Part shown: positions 8,551 to 17,371 of the stretch, in pieces | Layout of the letters: each line of letters begins with the position of its first letter | Numbering within the stretch: the stretch's first letter is position 1 | Assembly: GCA_003165415.1 (NCBI GenBank) | Contig: PLUC01000184.1 | Span: 1 to 37,002, forward strand | DNA from: Holophagaceae bacterium | GTDB lineage: Bacteria; Acidobacteriota; Holophagae; Holophagales; Holophagaceae | DNA: 37,002 nt | Direction of reading: 5' to 3' | Position numbers and translations under genes: made by a program | Notes under the pieces: model-generated | What the model saw: only the letters and a program-made list of their open reading frames with translations | The model's database searches: none | Told to the model about the DNA's origin: nothing

Positions 8551-8691
8551 TCAGAACCGGGCGACACCGGAGGGAGGCGGCATGCGGTCAGCCGCGGCGG
8601 TATTTCGCCACGGCCATCGCGCCCGGGCCGCCTCCTGGGCCCAACCATCGATGTAAGAATTGAAATTACTATAAATAGTTTGAACGGTCAT
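8551..8691 (-). CDS. possible 46-residue ORF, doubtful
   Basis: An ATG at 8691 on the minus strand opens MTVQTIYSNFNSYIDGWAQE and continues to TGA at 8551-8553. The first 24 residues look protein-like; after that the adjacent frame gives a neater ending (AMAVAKYRRG then stop), hinting at a one-base shift or a decayed small gene. There is a weak AGGA about 13 bases before the ATG. The rest of 8464-8792 holds no gene that I can support. Confidence 0.22.
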   Translation of the reverse strand: MTVQTIYSNFNSYIDGWAQEAARARWPWRNTAAADRMPPPSGVARF

Positions 8692-8692
8692 C

Positions 8693-8709
8693 TTGGCATC
8701 GGTCCTGCC
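8693..8709 (+). promoter_or_regulatory. candidate sigma-54 promoter for the DUF3187/efflux-channel pair
   Basis: TTGGCATCGGTCCTGCC has the invariant GG (8695-8696) and GC (8707-8708) with exactly ten bases between them, and matches TGGCA of the -24 element; the -12 element is CTGC instead of TTGC. It lies 84 bases before the DUF3187 start, in the right direction. Upstream, ACTAT and ATAGT form a short inverted repeat (8668-8679). Two sigma-54 activators are encoded in the window, but a link is inference. Confidence 0.35.
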
Positions 8710-8792
8710 TCCTTCTGGCCGGCGTGAAGCGGAGGTGGTTCACGAGGCCATGCCACGACGAACTTTCCTAACCTAACATCCGGATCTGAATC

Positions 8793-9887
8793 ATGCGAGT
8801 TGCAGGGACCGTTCTGCTGACATTGACCCTGACCGTGGCCGCCCAGAGCCAGGAGCCAGGACACCTGGGGCCGGCCCCCACCCGGGACCAATTTCCCATA
8901 AATCTGGAGACGCTCACCTACGTACCGGCCCCGCCCGACGTCCTGCCGGCCGGCGCCTTCGAGGCGAATTTGCAGTGCGTGGAGGCCAACACCTTCGAGT
9001 TCTCTGACCTCATCAAGGATGCCCTGCAGCAAGGGAACCCATCCCAGCGCCTCAGCATCAGCCTGCCCCAGGCACAACAGTTTGCGGCGCAGAACCGGAA
9101 GGTCCCGTTAATTTTCTTCTTCCAAATGGAAACGACCCTGACCACCCTTCGGCTACGTGCGGGATTGGGGGATGGCCGGGAGGCCTGGGTCATGTTGCCC
9201 GTCCTCAGGTGGTCCGGCGGCTTCGAGGACGGCCTGATCGACTGGACCCACCAAACCTTCGGGTTCAACCAGACTGGTCGCAACTACATAGAACATAACC
9301 AGGTGCGGGTTGTCGTGATCCAGTATGGGAAGGTGACCGAATACTCCGACCACAGTGGCGGCTCAAGACTGCTGGATCCAGTGCTGGGACTCACCCAGAG
9401 CCTCTATGACAGTGGTGCCTGGTCCCTGGCCGCCAGCATCCAGGTGAAGCCGGCGGTGGTTCCCAGTCTGTACGATTCCCGCTCGGGGGTGGACTCGGGC
9501 CTCCAATTCACCAGCCGATGGACCCCCAACGCATCCATGGACACCTATTTCGGGATCGGTGGCGTGCACCGGCAATCCGGCAACCGCACGTTCAACGAAT
9601 ATGGATTCCGGGATCAGCTGGGGGCCCACGCGATGATCGAGGGTTGGCGCACCAGCGCCTGGCGCCCCTTCTTCCAGCTGGTTTATCTCACCGGAGCCAC
9701 GCGCTCCTCGCCAGGGCATAGCCTGAGCAAGTCCTCCCTTCAGCACGACCTGGGTGTCCATTGGGTATGCAAACCCAACCTGGTGTTCACCTTGCGCTAT
9801 ATGAACAACATCACCAACAACGAGAACACCGCGGACATGGCCCTGATCGTGGAGGGCACCTGGCGCTTTGGGAAGGGACGATCATGA
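8793..9887 (+). CDS. DUF3187-type outer-membrane protein
   Basis: A 364-residue exported protein. A short signal peptide (MRVAGTVLLTLTLTVAAQS) is followed by a mature region rich in alternating aromatic/hydrophobic strands (VMLPVLRWSGGFEDGLIDW; TDW/YFGIGGVH; RPFFQLVYLTGATRSS), ending in strand-like segments LVFTLRYMNN and EGTWRFGKGRS. It fits the DUF3187 family of predicted beta-barrels, whose function is unknown. The TGA overlaps the ATG of the efflux-channel gene (ATGA, four bases), so the two are translationally coupled and probably act together at the outer membrane. The ribosome site is weak. A sigma-54-like promoter candidate lies at 8693. Confidence 0.72.
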   Translation: MRVAGTVLLTLTLTVAAQSQEPGHLGPAPTRDQFPINLETLTYVPAPPDVLPAGAFEANLQCVEANTFEFSDLIKDALQQGNPSQRLSISLPQAQQFAAQNRKVPLIFFFQMETTLTTLRLRAGLGDGREAWVMLPVLRWSGGFEDGLIDWTHQTFGFNQTGRNYIEHNQVRVVVIQYGKVTEYSDHSGGSRLLDPVLGLTQSLYDSGAWSLAASIQVKPAVVPSLYDSRSGVDSGLQFTSRWTPNASMDTYFGIGGVHRQSGNRTFNEYGFRDQLGAHAMIEGWRTSAWRPFFQLVYLTGATRSSPGHSLSKSSLQHDLGVHWVCKPNLVFTLRYMNNITNNENTADMALIVEGTWRFGKGRS

Positions 9888-11404
9888 AGTACTTCATCGG
9901 TCTTCTTTCCCCAAATGTCCCGCCTGGAATTATTTGGGAGGACCCTTCGCGCCAGCGCCGGGCACCAAGGTTGTTGATCTTACCGGTGGTGGGCGCCCTG
10001 TTGGCGCAAACGGCCTGCCTGGTGGCCCCGAATGACACCGCCCCCAAGCCAGCGGGTGCACCGGTCAGTCTCACCGCTGGCCAGACGCCTTCGCAGGCTC
10101 CGGTCAGCTCCTCCGCTGCTGATGCTGCCAGCACCCATTGGTGGAGGACTCTGGATGATCCGGAACTTGAGCGTTTGTTTGAAAGAGCCGAGGCCCAGAA
10201 CCTGAGTCCGCGGGTCGCGGCCTCCCGGGTGCGCGCGTCCAGGGCGCGCTTGAGCATGGACCCAGGCGAACGCCATTCAAGCCCGAAGGGAACAGCGGCC
10301 CCGGCCGATTTCTGGCAGCAAGGGTTCGATGCCACCTGGGAGATTCCCCTGTTTGCCGTACAGGGGCGTCACGGGACCGCGACCGATCGGGCGGCGCCAG
10401 CCGATGAGCGGAACGATGCCATGGTTTCCCTGCTGGCAGAGGTGGCTCGGGATTACCTGGAACTGCGCATTCTGTGGCATCGATCCGGGCTCGCGATCGA
10501 CAACCTCGTCATTCAGGAGGGTGTTCTTGAGCTGACTAGCTCCCTTGCCCATCAGGGGTTGGCCACGGACATGGATTTCTCGCGGGCCCAGAACCAGTTG
10601 GAACTGACCAGGGCCCAGGTGACACCAATCCAAGACGGGATCGCCAAGCTCGAACATGCGATCGCCCTCCTGCTGGACCAGGACCCCGGCGCGCTTGCTG
10701 CCGAACTTGACAGGCATGGCCCGGTGCCCGCCGTTCCTTCCTTGATGGGACCCGGCTTGTCGTCCAATCTTCTTCGTTGTCGCGCGGATGTGCGCCGAGC
10801 AGAGCAATGGGTCAAAGCCACCAACGCCCGCACCGCCGCAGCCCTGGCCCATGACTACCCCAGGTTTACCCTTACCGGAAGCTTCCCATACGATTCGGCC
10901 AGGTTCTCGGCCGCCATCGCCGGCACTGGCCGATCCTTTCCCGGACGCCCTGGGGCCATTCGGGATCTATCTGATTTCAGCCAGACCGCCGCCTTGGCGG
11001 CCCATGAAATGGGAAACGAGCAACTGGCCCTTCTGGCCTACCAGTACACCCTCCTGTCGGCCTTGCGCGATGTGGAAGACGCTCTGACGGCCTTTCGCGA
11101 GGGGCAAGAGCATGACAGGAGCCTGGTCCAGGCCGTCGATCTGGCGAGCCAGGCACTCCAGGCTTCTCGCAGTCGGTACATGATGGGAACCATCAACTAC
11201 TTGGAGGTACTGGAAGCAGAGCGGCAACTGCTGTTGTCGCAGGATGGCCTGGCCCAATCCCGGCAGGCCGTCGCTTTGCATTTGGTGGCGCTCTATAAAG
11301 CGCTGGGTGGCGGTTGGGAGAATGGATCGCTTGGCAATGCGTTGGTTAACAATTGCTGGGCGAGATCTCGCATGGATCCTCCATTCCCCAAGCTGGACCC
11401 CTAG
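9884..11404 (+). CDS. RND-type outer-membrane efflux channel (NodT/OEP family), orphan
   Basis: About 506 residues from the ATG at 9884, which overlaps the stop of the DUF3187 gene. The N-terminus has a hydrophobic export segment (LLILPVVGALLAQTAC) with a possible but non-ideal lipobox cysteine. Family hallmarks are THWWRTLDDPELERLFERAE, then EVARDYLELRIL, LLRCRADVRRAEQWVKA, DYPRFTLTGSFPYDSARF, and the late LSALRDVEDALTAF and GTINYLEVLEAERQLL repeats. Such trimeric channels link RND or MFS pumps to the outside. No pump or adaptor gene accompanies it, so it must pair with components elsewhere, perhaps those at 21.9-27.4 kb. The stretch where relatives have the conserved GPxIxxPIFDGGRL reads differently (see findings), so function is uncertain. 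Confidence 0.82.
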   Translation: MKYFIGLLSPNVPPGIIWEDPSRQRRAPRLLILPVVGALLAQTACLVAPNDTAPKPAGAPVSLTAGQTPSQAPVSSSAADAASTHWWRTLDDPELERLFERAEAQNLSPRVAASRVRASRARLSMDPGERHSSPKGTAAPADFWQQGFDATWEIPLFAVQGRHGTATDRAAPADERNDAMVSLLAEVARDYLELRILWHRSGLAIDNLVIQEGVLELTSSLAHQGLATDMDFSRAQNQLELTRAQVTPIQDGIAKLEHAIALLLDQDPGALAAELDRHGPVPAVPSLMGPGLSSNLLRCRADVRRAEQWVKATNARTAAALAHDYPRFTLTGSFPYDSARFSAAIAGTGRSFPGRPGAIRDLSDFSQTAALAAHEMGNEQLALLAYQYTLLSALRDVEDALTAFREGQEHDRSLVQAVDLASQALQASRSRYMMGTINYLEVLEAERQLLLSQDGLAQSRQAVALHLVALYKALGGGWENGSLGNALVNNCWARSRMDPPFPKLDP

Positions 11405-11445
11405 AAGGCTGTCCAAGCCAATCATTCTTGTCATGGAGGTCAGAC

Positions 11446-12486
11446 ATGAAAGTTTCCATCATCGGCGCGGGCAACGTGGGGGCGACGGTGGCCTACACCC
11501 TGCTCGTGAAGGGCGGCTGCGACGCCATCAGCATCATCGACACCAACCAGGAAAAAGCCCTGGGCGAGGCCGAGGACCTGAGCCACGGAGTCTCTCTCTC
11601 CAAGAGCGTGGAGATCCGTGCCCAAGGCTATGAAGGGGTGCGGGACGCGGATGTGATCGTGGTGACGGCGGGCCGGAACCGGCGGCCGGGGGAGACCCGG
11701 CTGGACTTGGCCCGGGCCAACGTGGGAATCATGGAGGACATCGTCCGCTGCATGCAGCCCCACTACCAGGACGCCAAGGTCATCATGGTGAGCAACCCGG
11801 TGGATATCCTCACCGAAGTGGTGTTCCAGCGCATGGGCATCGCCAAGGAGCGGCTGATAGGGTCGGGCACCGTGCTGGACTCCTCCCGCTTCCGCTACCT
11901 GCTTGGTCGGGAATTCGCCATCGACCCGCGCAACGTCCACGCCTACGTCATCGGCGAACACGGGGATTCCGCCGTGCCGGTATGGAGCATGGCCAGCCTG
12001 GGACAGATCCCCGTCACCCAGTACGCCCCTGCCGGAAGACTTCCGCTGGGGCCCGGGGACCGCAAGCGCATCCAGGAAGCGGTGCAGAACGCGGGCAAGG
12101 CGGTGATCCAGCACAAGGGCGCCACCTACTACGCCATCGCCCTGTCCGTGTGCAGCATCCTCGAGGCCATCGCCGGCAATGAGCACAGCGTGCACACCGT
12201 TTCCTCCCACATCGATGATTTCCTGGGCATCCCCAAGGTCAGCCTGAGCCTGCCCGCAGTCATCGCCCGGGAAGGGATCCGCGAGCTCCTGCCCATCCAG
12301 TTGGATGCCCAGGAACAGGCCGGGCTGCGCCGCTCCGCGGACACGCTGAAGACTCTGCTGGCGGAGTTGGGCTACTTGCCGGAACCGCACCACCAGGTCG
12401 GCCTGGACGCTGCCGGTGAAGGAACAGCCCACCGGCACGCCGGCGACCCCCAGGTCGACGTCCTTGAATTCCAGGCCCTTGTATAG
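11446..12486 (+). CDS. ldh: L-lactate/malate dehydrogenase family enzyme
   Basis: NAD-dependent 2-hydroxyacid dehydrogenase, 346 residues. The start at 11446 has GGAGGT five bases upstream. Visible are the NAD motif GAGNVGATVAY, the acidic end of beta-2 (IIDTN), the mobile loop NRRPGETRLDL, VSNPVDILT, the substrate arginine in GTVLDSSRFRYLL, the catalytic histidine in GEHGDSAVPVWS, and KGATYYAIA. The loop residue that is glutamine in classic LDH (Q102) is arginine here, as in malate dehydrogenases, while the next part (PGETRLDL) is LDH-like, so substrate preference is open. Homology ends near LKTLLAELGY; the last ~30 residues (from PEPHHQVG) look unrelated, as if the native stop was lost. It lies 41 bases after the efflux channel but is functionally unrelated. 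Confidence 0.87.
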   Translation: MKVSIIGAGNVGATVAYTLLVKGGCDAISIIDTNQEKALGEAEDLSHGVSLSKSVEIRAQGYEGVRDADVIVVTAGRNRRPGETRLDLARANVGIMEDIVRCMQPHYQDAKVIMVSNPVDILTEVVFQRMGIAKERLIGSGTVLDSSRFRYLLGREFAIDPRNVHAYVIGEHGDSAVPVWSMASLGQIPVTQYAPAGRLPLGPGDRKRIQEAVQNAGKAVIQHKGATYYAIALSVCSILEAIAGNEHSVHTVSSHIDDFLGIPKVSLSLPAVIAREGIRELLPIQLDAQEQAGLRRSADTLKTLLAELGYLPEPHHQVGLDAAGEGTAHRHAGDPQVDVLEFQALV

Positions 12487-12549
12487 GACCTACACCCCCA
12501 GCCAACGGCTGGACTGCCGACCTTGCCTGGCCTCGGGCCCAGTCCTTGA

Positions 12550-13857
12550 TCAGAACTGGAATGGGTGCCCCACCATCATCTGCACCCCGGTCTGCTCCCG
12601 GGAGCGGGCGAAGTCGATCCGCGCCACCAGGCCCTTGGCCTGGAACCGCACGCCCAGCCCGGCATCCCACTTGAGGGCGCTGGACCACTGCCCGAACTGC
12701 CAGGCAGGGGCGACCCTGCCGGCCTCAGCGAAGGCCACCATCTGTACCCATTGGACGCCGATCCGCCGCTGGATCCAGGAGAAGCGCTCGAAGGGATTCC
12801 ATTCCGGAATGAGGCGGTACTCCACCGCCGCGCACGTGGCGGCCTTGTCGCTGAAGCGCTCGGCGGGGTAGCCGCGCAGGCGCCACAACCCGCCCAGCGT
12901 GGCTCCGGTGTAACCCGGGGGTCCATGGCTCACGGTGCCATCCGGGTTGGTTTCCCAGGTGGGCGAGTAGGCCGTCCAGAAGTCCAGGGCCAGCACCTGC
13001 TGGCGGATCCATGCGGGCCGTCCGAGGGGGTGGTACCAGTCGGCCTCTCCTTCCACCAAAGTCCAGGAGCCGGAGCTGCCGGCCTCGCCCCAGTCGCGCG
13101 AGACCCGGGCGCGCGTCGACCCGCCGCGGGCCGGGTTGTCCGGGTAGTCACGGTTGTCCCAGAAGATCGATCCGTCCAGGCCGCTGGTCCGGCGTGTGGA
13201 GTGAATACCGGCCCCTGTGCTGTCCACACGCAGGGAACGGTAGAACGGCTGCAGTTCCAGGAAGGTCTTGCCGCTCTTCAGGGGATTCCAGGAATCCCCG
13301 CCGGTGGCTCCGGAGACCGGCAGGCCGTTCACTAACCGGTACGGGCTGACGGCCTGCTCCCTGCCGTGCCCGATAGGAAGCAGGTATTTGAACCGCAACT
13401 GGGTGAAGATGTCCTGGCCGTTGCCGGTGATGTAGTTGTCCGAATGGGAATCATTGCTGCCGGCGCGTTCGTTAGGATAGGCCGGGTTCCCGTCCACGTA
13501 GGCGCGGTTGTCGGCGAAATAGCCCATCGAGACCCATGGATCCAGGAACAGGCGTTTGGTGCCGGGCATCCGGATGTCGCGACCCATGAAGAAGGCCATC
13601 ACCGATCCCTTGCTGCCGGCCATGATCGTGCCCAGCATCCGCGCCTGCGGCTGGGGACAGCCAAACCGGTAGGTGACGAAGCCCGCGGCGGCACCGAAGA
13701 ATTCGTTGTAGAAAGCGAAGGGTACGTTCACGACCTGGTCGCCGTCTGTAGCCACCGGAACCACCTGCGCCTCCTTGGCCGGCTCGGTGGCGGCGCGGGC
13801 GCAGGGAGCGCCCAGGAGCATGGCGACGAGTGGCGAGATTCGCATGACGGTATTCAT
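12550..13857 (-). CDS. Omp85-like outer-membrane barrel protein without POTRA domains
   Basis: 435 residues from the ATG at 13857 (AGAGGA seven bases upstream). The signal peptide is MNTVMRISPLVAMLLGAPCARA. The mature protein is a predicted beta-barrel of the surface-antigen/BamA C-terminal type. It has repeated aromatic strands (FFGAAAGFVTYRFG; LDGSIFWDNRDYPDNPARGG, the usual 'D-N-R-D' strand), the L6-like motif GGLWRLRGYPAERFSDKAA followed by AVEYRL, and a final strand ending in phenylalanine (VGHPFQF), the outer-membrane targeting signal. No POTRA repeats are present. Role unknown. It is 67 bases downstream of the MscS-type channel gene, same strand, so possibly in one transcript. Confidence 0.8.
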   Translation of the reverse strand: MNTVMRISPLVAMLLGAPCARAATEPAKEAQVVPVATDGDQVVNVPFAFYNEFFGAAAGFVTYRFGCPQPQARMLGTIMAGSKGSVMAFFMGRDIRMPGTKRLFLDPWVSMGYFADNRAYVDGNPAYPNERAGSNDSHSDNYITGNGQDIFTQLRFKYLLPIGHGREQAVSPYRLVNGLPVSGATGGDSWNPLKSGKTFLELQPFYRSLRVDSTGAGIHSTRRTSGLDGSIFWDNRDYPDNPARGGSTRARVSRDWGEAGSSGSWTLVEGEADWYHPLGRPAWIRQQVLALDFWTAYSPTWETNPDGTVSHGPPGYTGATLGGLWRLRGYPAERFSDKAATCAAVEYRLIPEWNPFERFSWIQRRIGVQWVQMVAFAEAGRVAPAWQFGQWSSALKWDAGLGVRFQAKGLVARIDFARSREQTGVQMMVGHPFQF

Positions 13858-13924
13858 CTTGTGTCCTCTCTGCAGGCGTGCGTGAACGGACATGCTAAAG
13901 GGCGCCAAGGCACGGGGCGGTGGA

Positions 13925-15338
13925 TCAGAGCCGGAACCAGCGCTTGATCTCCTCCCGCATCAAGTCCCGGCGGTTGGCCGTCCGGGGCGCCTCGGACATT
14001 CGCGCTGTCCTGGATTCCATCAGCTCGACCAGCCCCTCCACCAGATGGGGGGTGCCACGCAGGGCGCGCTCGAAGGCGGCCTTGGGCACCTCCACCAGTT
14101 CGCACGCTGTCGCCGCCACCACCGTGGCCCGGCGGGGGGCGCCGGTGAGCAGGGAGCCTTCGCCGAACCAGTCCCCGGGGCCCAGTTCCCCGACCACGTC
14201 CCAGAACAGCCCGGTGTAGGGATCCAAGCGCTCGACCACCTTCACCGCCTGCAGGGTGCCGGTCATGACCATGAACAGGGATTCGCCCGGATCCCCTTCC
14301 CGGATCACCCCCTCGCCCGGCTCGGCCCGGCGCAGGAACACGCCGGCCTTGAGCTCCGGGGCCAACTCCCGCGGCAACCCTAGGTGTTCCAGGATGTCCT
14401 CCACGGCCCCGTCCCGGAGCAGCACCGGGCTGGTCCGGGTGGGGGTGGCCCCGTGTGGGCCCAGCAGGGGCACTTCAAGACGAGTCAGCACGGTCTGGGT
14501 CAGGCGCACCGCCTGGAAGTTGGCGGCCCGGCCGTGGCGCCAGCCCAGGGCCCAGAACCGCAGTTCCAGCACCACCCCGCCCACGTCGAAACTGTGGGAC
14601 CTGACCTCAGGCTTGTGGTCGGGATGGTGGGGGATGCCTCCCAGGGCCTGCTCCAGGGCCGCCAGGGTGGCAGCCATGGCCTCGTGGGGGGCCACCACCA
14701 GCTTCAGGGTGCGCCGGTGCAGGCCGGAAGGGGCGTACAAATTGGTCACCACCGCCTGGGCCAGGATCCGGTTGGGAAAGATTGTGGTGTCGCCATTCTC
14801 GGTGATGATCTGGACGGTGCGCCAGGTCATGGTTTCCACCCGGCCGATGAAGGTCTCCTGGCCGCTGCCACCCCTCAGGTTGCCGGTGACCTCCACCCAG
14901 TCGTCCACACGGAACGCCGGAGCCAGGCTCATGGAGATGCCGGCGAACAGGTTGCCCAGGGTCTCCTGCATGGAGAGGCCCAACACCGCGGCGGCGATGG
15001 CGCCGGTGCTCATCAGGGTACCCAGGTCCACGCCCACCGACCGGTGCAGCAGGAACACCGCAGTGCCCAGGTACAGGGCCACCACCACCAGGTCCCGGGC
15101 AAAACCGGGGGTGGAGGTGCGCCAGTGGCTCAGCAGCGGGTCCAGCAACACGTAGGTGAAGACCCGGGTCCCCAGGTAGCAGCCCAGGGCCCAGAACATC
15201 AACTCGCGCGCGCACCAGCATGGGGTAGCGGTGCCCGTCGCCCAGCACCGAGACGGCCAGGGCCAACGCCGTCAGCAGCAGGCCGAGCGCCACCAACCGC
15301 CGCCATGGCCTGACCTGGGTCCTTAGATCCCTGAACAT
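13925..15338 (-). CDS. MscS-type channel with cyclic-nucleotide-binding domain, apparent frameshift near the N-terminus
   Basis: Mechanosensitive-type ion channel of the inner membrane fused to a regulatory CNMP domain. The intact frame (13925-15202, 425 residues) has two membrane segments, the MscS pore and beta domain (TGAIAAAVLGLSMQETLGNL; VDDWVEVTG; FPNRILAQAVVTNL), and a CNMP domain from about 305. That domain has GEGVIREGDPGESLFMVMTG and the phosphate-binding cassette WFGEGSLLTGAPRRATVVA. The natural start is probably ATG 15338, which begins a further membrane segment (VALGLLLTALALAVSVLG) in another frame. The frames join if one CG unit is added to the repeat at 15205-15213. As written, translation would need the ATG at 15199 (or TTG 15202) and lose that helix. 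Upstream (15339-15544) no gene or clear promoter was found. Confidence 0.78.
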
Positions 15339-15544
15339 GGCTGGACCCGTCCCACAGGAACCTTTTCCTGGCGCACTATTTCAGGTGATAGGGTCAGCAT
15401 ATGGCAATTCCATGCGATTTCGAGCAAGGGCAGCTCGATGGTGAAGGTTGTTCCTGACCCAGAGCACAAGTTAAATTAAATAAATAATTATGTGTCACGA
15501 ACCCCTTTCTGGGCGCCCAGGTGGCGAACTCCGGTGGCGAATTT

Positions 15545-17206
15545 TCACGAAGCCCATTCCTCGCCCAGAATCCCCAGCTTCTTCAATCGGGAGTTCAAGG
15601 TCGAGCGCTTCAGGCCAAGGCGCTCGGCGGCGCCCTCGGGGCCGCCTTTGACGCCCCGGCAATCCCGCAAGGCCTTCCGGATCTCCTCGCGTTCAACCTC
15701 CTTCAGGGACCGGGGAGAAGGAGGGGCCTCCCTCCCCTGGGGGCGCTTGAGGTCGGCGAGCGGGACATTCAATTCCGCGCCCTGGCTCAGGATGACCGAC
15801 CTTTCGATGATGTTCTGGAGTTCCCTGATGTTGCCGGGCCAGGACCAGGCGACCAGGCGTGCCATGGCCGAGGTCGGAATGTGTTCGATCCTGCGGTTCA
15901 GTTGCCTGGCGAATTTCTGGGTGAAGAAGGCAACGAGGCCCGGGATGTCCTCTTTCCTCTCCCGGAGCGGCGGAACCTGGATCGGGAAGACGCTGAGTCG
16001 GTAGAACAGGTCCTGCCGGAACCGGCCGTCCTCCACCATGGCTGACAACTGGTGGTGGGTGGCCGCGATGATCCTCACGTCCACCTTCTGGGTCACCGTG
16101 CTGCCCAGTCGCTCGAACTCCCGCTCCTGGATGGCCCGGAGCAGCTTGGGCTGAAGTTCCAGGGGCAGATCACCCACCTCGTCCAGAAAGAGCGTTCCCT
16201 GATGGGCCAGTTCGAAACGTCCCAGCTTCCGCTGGATGGCGCCCGTGAAGGCCCCGCGCTCGTGGCCAAAGAGTTCGCTCTCGACGAGCCCGAGGGGAAT
16301 GGCCGAGCAGTTGACCTTCACGAAGGGCCGATCCCGGCGCCGGCTTTGCTTCTGGATGGCCCTCGCCAGCAGTTCCTTGCCGGTTCCCGTTTCGCCCAGA
16401 AGCAGGACCGTGGCGTCTGAAGGCGCCACGGTCTTGATCTGCTCGAGGACGCGCATCAGCGCCGGACTCTTGCCGACAATCTCCCGGGTGGCGAAATCAC
16501 TTTCGACCTCCTCCTGGAGGAAGTGCTTCTCCTCGGCAAGTTTGTCCTTCAGGACTTGGAGATTCCGGTAGACCAGGGCATTGTCCAGGGCAATCGCGAA
16601 TTGGACACCGATCTGCCCTAGCAAGCGGCCTTCCTCCTGGGTGAAATGACTTTCTTCCAGGCTCCCGAAGCTGAGGCACCCCAGCAGTTCGCCCCTCGAG
16701 AGCAGGGGCACGCAACACAAGGACCGGATGCCCGCCGTTTGCAGCTGGTGCCGGCTCTGGGCATTGAGCCGCGCGATCCGCTCAGGGTCAAGGACGTCCA
16801 ACTGCCCGGTTCGAAAGGCCTGTTCCGTGGGCAGGCCCGCCAAAGGGCCCCGAAGGGGTTTGGGTAGCTCCCGTCCTTCCGGTCGGTGCAGGAATAGCAT
16901 GCATTCCGATTCGCCACCCGGTTCCAGGAGGCTCAGGCCCATGAATTCATGGCGGATCTCCTGCCAGAGTGCGTTGGACATGGCCTGGAACAAACGCTCC
17001 GGCTCCAGTTGGCTGGCCAGGAGATTGTTGAGCCGGAGGACCAGGGCCAGATGGTCCCGGTCCCGCTCGAGCTGCAGGTTGCGCGCCTTCTGCCCAGCCA
17101 GCAAGGCAAGGCGGTGTCTCGGGCCTTTGCCGGGACGCATCCTCCGGATTTCGGGTGCCCGGGTCGGGGTCGGAGACGCTTGGGGATCGGGGCGGAGTTC
17201 GCTCAT
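15545..17206 (-). CDS. sigma-54-dependent activator 1: GAF, AAA+, Fis-type HTH
   Basis: 553 residues from the ATG at 17206, chosen because it gives the same length and alignment as its paralogue at 27980-29641. In-frame alternatives at 17233 and 17275 exist and no start has a strong ribosome site. A coiled N-terminal segment and GAF domain (about 50-225) are followed by a helical linker and the AAA+ domain: Walker A GETGTGKE with K277, GAFTGA loop (317-322) that contacts sigma-54, Walker B TLFLDEVGDLP, and the WPGNIRELQN segment. The C-terminal Fis-type helix-turn-helix ends in RLGLKRSTLNSRLKKLGI. There is no receiver domain, so the signal is probably a small ligand of the GAF domain (FhlA/NorR logic). 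Targets unknown; the MscS gene 206 bases downstream has no recognisable sigma-54 promoter. Confidence 0.9.
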   Translation of the reverse strand: MSELRPDPQASPTPTRAPEIRRMRPGKGPRHRLALLAGQKARNLQLERDRDHLALVLRLNNLLASQLEPERLFQAMSNALWQEIRHEFMGLSLLEPGGESECMLFLHRPEGRELPKPLRGPLAGLPTEQAFRTGQLDVLDPERIARLNAQSRHQLQTAGIRSLCCVPLLSRGELLGCLSFGSLEESHFTQEEGRLLGQIGVQFAIALDNALVYRNLQVLKDKLAEEKHFLQEEVESDFATREIVGKSPALMRVLEQIKTVAPSDATVLLLGETGTGKELLARAIQKQSRRRDRPFVKVNCSAIPLGLVESELFGHERGAFTGAIQRKLGRFELAHQGTLFLDEVGDLPLELQPKLLRAIQEREFERLGSTVTQKVDVRIIAATHHQLSAMVEDGRFRQDLFYRLSVFPIQVPPLRERKEDIPGLVAFFTQKFARQLNRRIEHIPTSAMARLVAWSWPGNIRELQNIIERSVILSQGAELNVPLADLKRPQGREAPPSPRSLKEVEREEIRKALRDCRGVKGGPEGAAERLGLKRSTLNSRLKKLGILGEEWAS

Positions 17207-17296
17207 GGTTGTCCGAAGGGGGGCAAACCTCATTGCAACCGAACCGGGGATGGGGAGATTGGGGGCTAGATACATGACTTTCAACCTTTAACAGAT

Positions 17297-17371
17297 CTAA
17301 TTGAACACTGAAGGACTTACGGGTCTCGCGTCGTACAGGACTTGGCAGTGGCGTTCCAGGAGCGCCGTCAG
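17297..17371 (-). pseudogene. 25-codon relic of a second HD-GYP gene
   Basis: On the minus strand this reads LTALLERHCQVLYDARPVSP then SVFN and TAG (17297-17299). The complete HD-GYP gene at 20249-21166 ends LTELVERHRQVLYDAGPMSP then ASFN and stop. The match includes the last codons and continues at DNA level (both contain GCGTCGTACAGGAC), so this is the 3' end of a lost paralogue. It abuts the deleted receiver domain at 17368. Confidence 0.75.

Noticed and set aside
7336-8792. An intact transposon
   Set aside because: Only resolvase pieces are seen; no transposase and no matching terminal repeats were found.
11440-12438. A 332-codon minus-strand frame over the dehydrogenase gene
   Set aside because: The plus strand has every LDH-family motif and a good ribosome site; the antisense product has no recognisable feature.
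12499-12513. CCAGCC/GGCTGG hairpin after the dehydrogenase gene as a terminator
   Set aside because: Six-base stem with no T-run on either strand; too weak to call.
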